Below are positions 56,800-64,000 of a stretch of DNA of 64,000 nt, piece after piece; position 1 is the stretch's first letter; each line of letters opens with the position of its first letter. The stretch spans positions 1,364,001-1,428,000 of the forward strand of contig WACJ01000125.1 in the NCBI GenBank assembly GCA_008973525.1, written 5' to 3'. Below the pieces are notes generated by a model, which was not told the DNA's origin, ran no database searches, and saw only the letters and a list, made by a program, of their open reading frames with translations. This stretch comes from Stenopsyche tienmushanensis. Taxonomy: Eukaryota; Arthropoda; Insecta; Trichoptera; Stenopsychidae. The translations under genes and the position numbers were made by a program.

Positions 56800-57128
56800 T
56801 CTTAAAAAAAATCGTGGTAAAAGTGAAACTTCTTAACTTCTAGAAAAAATTGATTTTATGCATTGCTTTTTTTCAATTTGTTAACGGAGATTTTTATTTA
56901 AAAGATAAAGCTGTGTTTTGTGTAATATATAATAAAATATAGGCTACAGTAGACGCGGCATGGCGCATGCGTGTAACGTGTATGTGATGTATGTGACGGA
57001 AACGGAGAGAGTAGAAACGATTCTCTCTCTCTTTTCGACCAAATTCCGGTAGGCGTTTCACTTTTCGTGACGTTCAGATCAATTTGTTCTACCACGCCTA
57101 TAGAAGGTTCACTTCAAAATTAATCGAA
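56800..57128 (+). repeat. repeat family Y, uninterrupted copy
   Basis: Contains TTTTTCAATTTGTTAACGGA, GTGTAATATATAATAAAATA, GGCATGGCGCATGCG, GGAGAGAGTAGAAACGATTC, CTTTTCGTGACG and CCACGCCTATAGAAGGTTC in the same order as the copies at 13085 and 23375. It lies about 120 bases upstream of an X MITE; whether Y and X ever formed one unit is not shown by the other copies. Confidence 0.75.
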
Positions 57129-57246
57129 TTTGAAATCTCTAACTACTCACACCGAGAAAGCCATTTGCCCTAGGGACCCCCGCCCTACACAAAAGATACG
57201 TTCATTGATTTTAAAATTGTTTGAAATTCGTAATAAATATGATCCG

Positions 57247-57792
57247 TTAACCTGTATGGGAGTACTATCGGAAATATCCGTTTTGACCTTCACTATTCAG
57301 AAAGAGCACTCTTGTGCATTGAAGCTCCGAGGCGGACAGAGACAGAGAGAACTTAGCGCAGTTCGGGAGACTGAGACGGAGAGCTTCTTCATATGTATCG
57401 CATGATTGTATATATCGTTAAGCCCAAATTTATCGACTTATAATGATTTCGATTTCAAGTGTTATTTGTTTACGCAAAAAAATGACCGGATATTGTGTGC
57501 TATCGACGATGTTTTATTTAACTGCCTGCCGTTCTTCGCTGCGTGTTGAATGAGTCTTTGTCCAATTATCATTTCCTTCTAAAGGAGGAGCAAATGAATC
57601 GATTTTTTGTTAATTGTTTATGTAAAGAAAGGAAGTGCTCTTGTATGTATGTAGTGTTCATTTACAATTGACTCTGCCTCGAATTGAAGATTGTCTTACG
57701 CTGATTAGGAGCTGACAAAGTAATCGGTGTAAAGCGATTATGACAACAACGACTTCATCGATTTTAAATTTGCTCACTAACGAAAAGGTTAA
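57247..57792 (+). mobile_element. repeat family X (piggyBac-like MITE), full copy
   Basis: Starts TTAACCTGTATGGGAGTACT and ends CACTAACGAAAAGGTTAA, with TTAA at both tips. It shares its interior with 27161-27672, differing by small indels around 57540-57560. It has no reading frame with a transposase motif. Confidence 0.85.
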
Positions 57793-57849
57793 GGAGAATT
57801 TTCACATGAAAATGGAATTAACAAAAATATTTTACATACAATAAATTTA

Positions 57850-58461
57850 CGGGGATGTTCATAAAGTAAGTGTACTGTAATCATAAAAGGCCGTGATTTT
57901 TCTTATCATTTGAGAGTTAACAATACTGAATGGTAAAGGGGCTATCTTCTGACAGAACAAGCATAGCAAGAATACGATGGTACATAAACTTACGTTGTAG
58001 TGTCCAGTTGTATAAAAGATGTCGGTAAGAAATACCACCAAGTACGAGTGGGACAATAGCGCCGCGAGTTACTTGAGCGACTTCAATTGGAAGGAGGGTG
58101 GCTCATTATACGCCTGAGCCAAAAAGACAATCGTCACACTAATTCTCTAAGCTTTCTGGTCAAATTGCTGCCTAAAGGGGAAACCATCAATACAAAACCA
58201 TATTGTGAGATCCTAAAAAAACTCAAAAAGGAGCATTCAAAACAAAAAGAGGGAAATGTCCTCATATGGCCTTAGCCACCATGGCGCTCTTGGACTTATT
58301 TGGTTGGAATGTTTTGAACCATCTCTTGTATTCCCCTGACTTGGTGCCTTAAGATTGGGTTTTGGGTAGAATTAAAATTTCAACTGACGAGCAGTTGCAA
58401 AAGGAGATTCTTTTTGCAACTGCTCGGAGTAATTTAGTACACTTACTTTTTAAACCTGCTA
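57850..58461 (+). mobile_element. mariner family B, copy 2 with inverted duplication
   Basis: The left end CGGGGATGTTCATAAAGTAA follows TA. The right end inverse begins near AGTACACTTACTTTTTAAAC. The plus strand keeps LLPKGETINTKPYCEILKKL and an eroded HLLYSPDLVP block. Near the right end CGAGCAGTTGCAAAA (58388-58402) is followed after nine bases by its exact inverse (58412-58426), and then directly by the TIR-proximal sequence, so the transposase tail is replaced by a fold-back. Shares its 5' part with the minus strand of 24111-24335. Confidence 0.8.
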
Positions 58462-59668
58462 CAGACTAAACATATTTAGATTTTTTTTGCTTTTTTAGAT
58501 TAGACAATTGGTTGAAAATGAAGAACGATGGCGGGAAAAAAATCCACATGGAAGCATTTATATTCAACGCCTGAACGTCTTCAAATCAAAGTAGGGGATT
58601 AAGCCAAGGGAAGAATTCCAGGCTGTGCATTTCAAAGACGCACATCTCAATCCCGAGCTTGAATGACAAAATGACAAGAGCCTTTTATTTTATTGAAATT
58701 GTTGTTATTATAACATATTTCACACAGTTCGCAGAGTGACACTCCTCCGGGATATGGATTTGTACGTCATACGAACTCGCAAAGCTTGACAAGGAAACGA
58801 GGCGGATTTTTCGGTCGTAGAATAAACACGTTTCCAACTTTTGTTTTCTCGCAATTTCACCCCTGGCAGAGTGTGGGATTCGCACACGTTTTTATTTGCG
58901 ATTCTAGTTTCTACTTTTGAAGCTATGAATTATAAATGTCCTTTTCTGACACTGCAGGATCTATTCATAATGTTTTGACACGGAAAAGTCGTATCCTATG
59001 TTGTGATTCAAAATATATTCACGCCGTCTTCTTTGGGTTCCCTTACATGACTTGTATATTTCTTCCCATAAATATAATTGAGACTTTCAAACATTGCTAA
59101 TAAAATATGCTTATAAATAAACTAAAATAATATGAGTTGTCTGAATTAATCGATTATGAGAATTATAATCTTCGAACTTCATTATGACAAGTACACTCAC
59201 TCTACTGTTATAAGATAATTAACTAGAAGCGTCAATTTTATAATATAAGTTATTTATGAGATATTCTTTAAGATCTAGCTAAATAAAACATCAATCTGCA
59301 TGTATTTTATATTATTTTTATTTAGACAAATTTATATACGTTTTAAATGGCTTACGTTCTTCACTATTGGATGGTATAAGAAGTTCAAAATGTGGAAGAA
59401 GAAGAAAAATAAGGTCTCTTTAAGATTTTATTTACAACTTTAGACAAAAAAATACCCAGTTGCGAGACTCCGATGACGACCTTTTATACGTTATCTCTGT
59501 GCGAAATAAGAGTTTTCACTTTCACCTTATCATCAACATCATTAATTTTAGAACCAGGACAATAGGATTAACCTGGATTAGAACTTTAGATCACTCAAAT
59601 GTGTTGCTATGATGAAAAAAAATTCCACAGTCTGAATTTAAACCTGAATCATTATAATAAATCAGAAG
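58462..59668. other. non-coding stretch
   Basis: The 66-residue minus frame at 58685-58885 is of normal composition but unrecognised. Nothing else is seen. Confidence 0.4.
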
Positions 59669-59935
59669 TTATCTAACTAGTAATATCTTTCGCCCTTTAA
59701 CAGTTGCTTCTTGAGTTTCCGTTGTTGGATTTTTTTGATTGATTTGTTTCTTTATAAGGATGAGTTTCTTCCAAGTGTTAACAGCAGATCTCTTTGAATA
59801 TGATGTAAAATGAGTTTTGTTCAAAGATCGTTTAATTCGAACACTCAGCATTTTATATGGAGGGTCATGACAAAGAAGTGAGCCGCCTGCTTCAATCAAC
59901 TTAAAACAAATTTCCTTCCTATTTCCATTCAGGTC
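59669..59935 (-). CDS. candidate terminal exon, weak BRCT-like look
   Basis: On the minus strand a good acceptor (pyrimidine-rich TTTTCCACTTCGCTCTCTGT, then CTGATGCAG) is followed in phase 0 by DLNGNRKEICFKLIEAGGSL and LCHDPPYKMLSVRIK, then a basic Lys-rich tail, and a TAA. The LNG...K.LIEAGGSLL pattern recalls the second BRCT repeat of BARD1-like and related proteins, but the match is short and the expected aromatic residues after it are not clear. It would be about 88 residues of the C-terminus. No upstream exon is recognised on the minus strand within reach. It may be chance. Confidence 0.25.
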   Translation of the reverse strand, partial: DLNGNRKEICFKLIEAGGSLLCHDPPYKMLSVRIKRSLNKTHFTSYSKRSAVNTWKKLILIKKQINQKNPTTETQEATVKGRKILLVR

Positions 59936-59941
59936 CTGCAT

Positions 59942-60509
59942 CAGCGACAGAGAGCGAAGTGGAAAACCTTATTAGTCGAATGGGGTCGTTTCAAAATACT
60001 TTTCTCATAATTGGCGTGTCGAAGAAAATAAAGATAGCGTGGAAAATTGTCCCCAAGGTTCGTCGAGGGCGAAATAACGTCGGGAGTAAACAGCCACTGA
60101 TTATATTGTTGTGAGGATATCGTGAGGGATTATCTGACCGATACATCACTCTCTGGGCGGGTCATCCATCCTCATCGCCACCCCTCTAAGTGATACAGCC
60201 ATCAGATCCTCATTCTTAAAGACGCCACATGGACGAAAAAAGCAAAAGAGAACAACAGTTATTCGGTGGGAGGTGAACTTTCACATTATATCACGAAATG
60301 AAGAATCGTTCGCTTCATCACACAAAGAGATTGATAAAGGAAGATGATCGATTTACCAGCTTATCCCACATATAATCCAACCCAGTCTTATTTAAATATA
60401 AATAGAGTGCGATATCCTTTACCAGGGATCGAAAATTTGCAAAGCGTCTGCGTGTTTCTCAAATTGTTTATGAATATTTTTTAAACTGTGTATGATGAAA
60501 TACTACATA
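59942..60509. other. non-coding stretch, somewhat G+C-richer
   Basis: The plus strand near 60020 reads RVEENKDSVENCPQGSSRAK, faintly like the linker of mariner-type transposases (SVED.PR.GRPS), but the next block is not recognisable. Not called. Confidence 0.25.
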
Positions 60510-60640
60510 TTAGGTTATCCCGAAAGAAATCTATTTTATTGTTTTTTCAACTTAATCTCACCCTTTCTTATAGAAATCCATGTGATTTTTTATTGACGAA
60601 GATCTTATTCAATTGAAGATCATCAATTGAAAGTCATCTT
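60510..60640 (+). mobile_element. solo mariner-type terminus
   Basis: TTAGGTTATCCCGAAAGAAA after TA resembles a mariner terminus and resembles the one at 27779. No partner terminus is seen. Confidence 0.3.
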
Positions 60641-62689
60641 GATTTAGGGGTATTCTGTACTTTACTGATGCACAGTGCGTTTGGACCAAAAATTACATTA
60701 GTTTATCATTAAAACTAATTCATAAATTTAGTTTATGGGTATTTGTAGCCTTGGTCGCATTTAAGACCTAATCAAGAAAAACTATCATACATGTCGAATA
60801 TGTTTTAATTAATTACGGGCTTCGCCATATTTACCCTTTATTATAAATTGAAATTTATAATACAAAAATAAAACTGACAGACTATTTAACCATTTAGATT
60901 TCAACCCTCTTCCTTCCCAAACCCAACGGTACTCAGTCGCCAGACTGTCATAATGATAGCCCAGAAACACGCCAGAATACAACTATTAAATGACCCACAG
61001 CTATTAGATGACCCTCAATTTATGCTGCCAGTTCTCAGTCTAATAAGAAAAATGTATAAAAATATATATATCTAGTCGAGGTGTGAAACTGATCTTTTCC
61101 TTGTAGCAAATTGTGACTTGTAATAAAAAGTGCTATTTATTAGGGTTTTAAAAACTATCATTATGAGATAAAAGTGCTACAAATGTTAACAAAATAGATG
61201 ATCTTTACAAATAAAATGCAGCTATTGATTGTTGTCTATAGTGGTGGGCTGAAAATTCAAATAATATGCCTTGACAGTATTAATTTCCACTTAATAACAT
61301 CTAAATTAGGGTTTGTAGAACGCACTTCACACTTTATACATTAATTAGAATATGGTTAATTAGTGAAAATGAGTCCGTTGGGGGTGGTGAAGTTGGGAAA
61401 CTGCGAAAATCTCACCCCCCCGCTGAAGACAAATGCCCTCCAATAGTTCGGCGAAACTTTCGCTTTTCCCAAATAACTCATCTTTATTCACAATGCTATG
61501 ATCAACATTGTTTAGATACTGTGAAGAATCACTTAAATAAATCCATTACGTTGTCGCTGTAAGCCATTGTATTGATAATAACAAAATATTGTCCTGGTAA
61601 TAAGAAAATGTTCTCCAACGGTCGTTTTTCCCAGCGAAACAAACAATGGGGGGGGAGATTGAAAAAAAAGCATAATTTATTAGCAGTCATCTGGGTTGGG
61701 AGCAGTCTCGGGGCGATATTATTTGAATATATGAATTTATGAATTAATTTTCCTGCGGGAACGGCAACACCTGGCTTATGCTCTTCTGGGAGAGCCACGC
61801 TAAGAAATCTTTCTTACAGTCTGTTATTGTAATGAGTCACCTCCACTTGTAATATAAATACACATTTGGTGACAAAATCAACTTCATTGATGAGTAATTG
61901 CATATGAGGAGCTAAATAATTACATCAATTTTTAATTAACTACAATTCGTAAGATTTATCAACATTTTTTTAAAAATGTTTTTAAATAATTAAATAAATT
62001 AAAATTAGCTATTATTATACATTTTATATAAATTAATAAACCAACTCATAACAAAGATATAAAAAAATACTGTAAATAAATTTCCATTTATTAACACATT
62101 TTAAAATTATATACTCATTGTAAATTGGTAAATATACACATATTTTTTAAATTAACACGTTTTATTTGAATGAAGCATAGACATCTATTAATCACTGCAA
62201 ACACTTTTATTTATTTATTTTTAGGTTGAATTATTGGCTAATAAAAATAGTTTTTAATACAACACATAGATGTCTATACAAAGTAGTTGATTCAATTTCT
62301 TATAAATATATGTTGCCAATATAGGTAATATTAATACAACTTAGAAAGAAACATTAATTCTATTTTGGTTCACTAATATATCGAATATTAATTTACAGTT
62401 TAATGCAATAAAATTATTAAATGTAACCGGCCCCATAATTTTACTACGGTTCTTATAAAACAAGATCAACATTCCTTTTTATTCGCAAGAAAATCATGAA
62501 TGTATTTCAGAATTACAATGATTGTTGTCTTTCAATATCTCACCTTAGTATTTAAGCTTGACAGCATTTGCTTACTACTTTACTATTTTTTTCTGACTAT
62601 TGATTCTTGAATTGTATTGTTCCATATCTTCATTTATTGATAAATTGTAAAACTCATTGCATCTGCAACCAACCTTGATATATTTATAT
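60641..62689. other. non-coding stretch
   Basis: AT-rich. A slightly G+C-richer part at 61370-61800, open on the minus strand for 89 codons, has no recognisable motif. Confidence 0.45.
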
Positions 62690-63175
62690 ATCATCATCAT
62701 CATAGTGCAGCCATGAACAGTTCACTGCAGAAAAATGGGCCACTTCAATATCCATTCACAGAAAGGTGTTACATCCATCACGTCTGTATCATTCAGTCAT
62801 CTCTTCATTCGCTCGATATTGAAGGTAGCATTACCGCCGAGTTTCATTTCGAACGCTCACCAGCGGGTCTGCTGAATGAACGTATTAACGAACGCTTTCG
62901 CGACCATCTCGATAGAGAGTGTGTGAGGTTTGTAAAGACTGAGCTGTTTTCATCGGGAGACAGTGGAAAACTACTTTTAACTTGAAAGGGCTTTCTGGAA
63001 TGCAAAAAGTCCAGTCCCTTCTTTCCTCGCTAGGGTATTGCCAGGCTAGGGTGAAGACATACGTGACGCTTAAGTGCATCTCGGATTCGCTCCTACACCA
63101 ATTGAGGGTGTCTCCCCGTCCACGTGCACCTTACCCGAGCGAATTCGAGACTGAGTGCTTTCCTATTTCAGGTTG
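62690..63175 (+). repeat. repeat family S, copy 2
   Basis: Begins with (TCA)n then TAGTGCAGCCATGAACAGTT and CACTGCAG. It continues with GGGCCACTTCAATATCCATT, TCGCTCGATATTGAAGGTAG and CATTACCRCCGAGTTT, shared with 63813-64000, and later blocks shared with 16350-16610. The open frames inside are not conserved in the other copies. Confidence 0.85.
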
Positions 63176-63634
63176 ACCTTCTCAGTTCGACGATTTCAAA
63201 AGGATATAGAAGTTAATGGAAGACAATGCATATTTATATAATTTTATTTATTATCTGATTTTCTATGCTCATCCCTTATTTATTATGACCCATTGTCATT
63301 TAGAAAATCTGCCGTTGAAACACTTATTTTATTTTCCCTTCCATAGAATTCATGAGCTTTCTATTATATATATACAATCAATACCTCGACAACCCTTCAG
63401 ATTCTTTCACTACTGGACGATCATCCCCATATAAAACATTCTTTTACAATTATTTTCCATCCAAGAAATATTGCAGGATCGCACGTTGAATGAAGACGAA
63501 TAAGTCGAAATATTAAATGAATCTACTACAATTAATGGGTCAAAAAGCAGTTGCAGCAAAGTAGCTACATGTTTCACATTAAAAACAATTAATTAAGGCA
63601 TAGAATTGGCTATTAAATTAGAATTTTATTATAG
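63176..63634. other. non-coding stretch
   Basis: AT-rich; nothing recognised. The end (TTAGAATTTTATTATAG) looks like a splice acceptor for the following candidate exon. Confidence 0.4.
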
Positions 63635-63810
63635 AAAATGTTCCTATGAAGGAAAGGAGTTTAAAATTTAAGAAAGAACCTTATAATGAAATACGTAAAG
63701 ATTTATATGCTAAAAGCAGACTATTGCTTATTACCGAATTTTTGAAGGCTAAAACCAGAAATAGTCCAGAGTTCTCTGATGATGAAGTGATAGCGATGAT
63801 GAATGAATGA
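63635..63810 (+). CDS. candidate terminal exon, unknown protein
   Basis: After the acceptor-like AATTTTATTATAG, two bases and then 57 open codons encode a charged, helical-looking sequence: NVPMKERSLKFKKEPYNEIR, then KDLYAKSRLLLITEFLKAKT and PEFSDDEVIAMMNE, ending in TGA. The mix of charged and hydrophobic residues in helical spacing, and the absence of stops, is unlike most chance frames here. The stop codon is followed at once by the (ATC)n start of an S repeat. I do not recognise the protein. Upstream exons would lie on the plus strand to the left, where none was found. Confidence 0.3.
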
Positions 63811-63812
63811 TA

Positions 63813-64000
63813 TCATCATCATCATCATAGTGCAGCCACTAACAGTCCACTACAGAACTATGGGCCTCTTCAATATCCATTCATAGGAAAGGGGTTACAT
63901 CCATTTCGTCTGTATCATACATTCACCTCCTCATTCGCTCGATATTGAAGGTAGCATTACCACCGAGTTTTATTTTGAACGCTCACCCAACGGGTATCCT
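63813..64000 (+). repeat. repeat family S, copy 3 (cut by window end)
   Basis: Same start as copy 2: (ATC)n, TAGTGCAGCCACTAACAGTC, CACTAC, ATGGGCCTCTTCAATATCCA and TCGCTCGATATTGAAGGTAG. It runs off the window at CCCAACGGGTATCCT. Confidence 0.85.

Noticed and set aside
59990..60300. Possible Tc1/mariner linker (RVEENKDSVENCPQG)
   Set aside because: Only one weak block, no catalytic motif and no TIR.
1..64000. CRISPR arrays, operons, rRNA genes, phage or bacterial features
   Set aside because: None seen; the periodic repeats are microsatellites and transposon copies, and the organisation is eukaryotic.

Overview
This window looks like gene-poor, strongly AT-rich chromosomal DNA from an insect or closely related arthropod. 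I see no complete host gene. Recognisable content is almost entirely transposable elements of types typical of insect genomes: Tc1/mariner, a TTAA-flanked element carrying a Mutator-like (MULE-type) transposase remnant, a piggyBac-like MITE family, a Helitron, Jockey/CR1-like and R1-like LINEs, a Penelope remnant and tRNA-derived SINE-like pieces. The order within arthropods cannot be fixed from sequence alone. The organisation is eukaryotic, with no operons and only candidate isolated exons.

Layout. 0-10 kb: mostly non-coding, with a TTAA-flanked MULE-like element (3168-4099), a Jockey-type reverse transcriptase scrap (5484-5670) and a short mariner deletion derivative (9261-9755). 10-20 kb: a Penelope scrap, a small MITE (12050-12217), repeat-family pieces here called X, Y and S, and a SINE-like piece. 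19.9-21.4 kb: a 5'-truncated R1-clade LINE with an 11-bp target duplication. 23-28 kb: a dense nest of repeat Y split by a mariner, a MULE-type remnant, a mariner and an X MITE. 28-37 kb: largely empty, with repeat Z, a strong hairpin, another mariner lineage and a small membrane-protein reading frame. 37.8-39.2 kb: a mariner split by the second TTAA/MULE-like element. 39-43.7 kb: no recognisable content. 43.8-45 kb: two abutting mariners. 45.75-50.3 kb: a minus-strand LINE with both reading frames open, the only element that looks potentially competent. 50.6-64 kb: second Z copy, Helitron, a frameshifted mariner, Y and X copies, a mariner with an inverted duplication, two weak exon candidates and two S repeats.

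The genes do not form a pathway. The informative biology is transposon dynamics. Four copies of one mariner family all lack the first DNA-binding helix-turn-helix. Two of them also share a deletion that removes a catalytic residue, so they probably spread as non-autonomous passengers. Nested insertions give a relative order of events. Possible host sequences are three unconfirmed ones: 37121-37339 (72-residue single-pass membrane peptide), 59669-59935 (possible terminal exon with a weak BRCT-like look) and 63635-63810 (possible terminal exon ending just before an S repeat).
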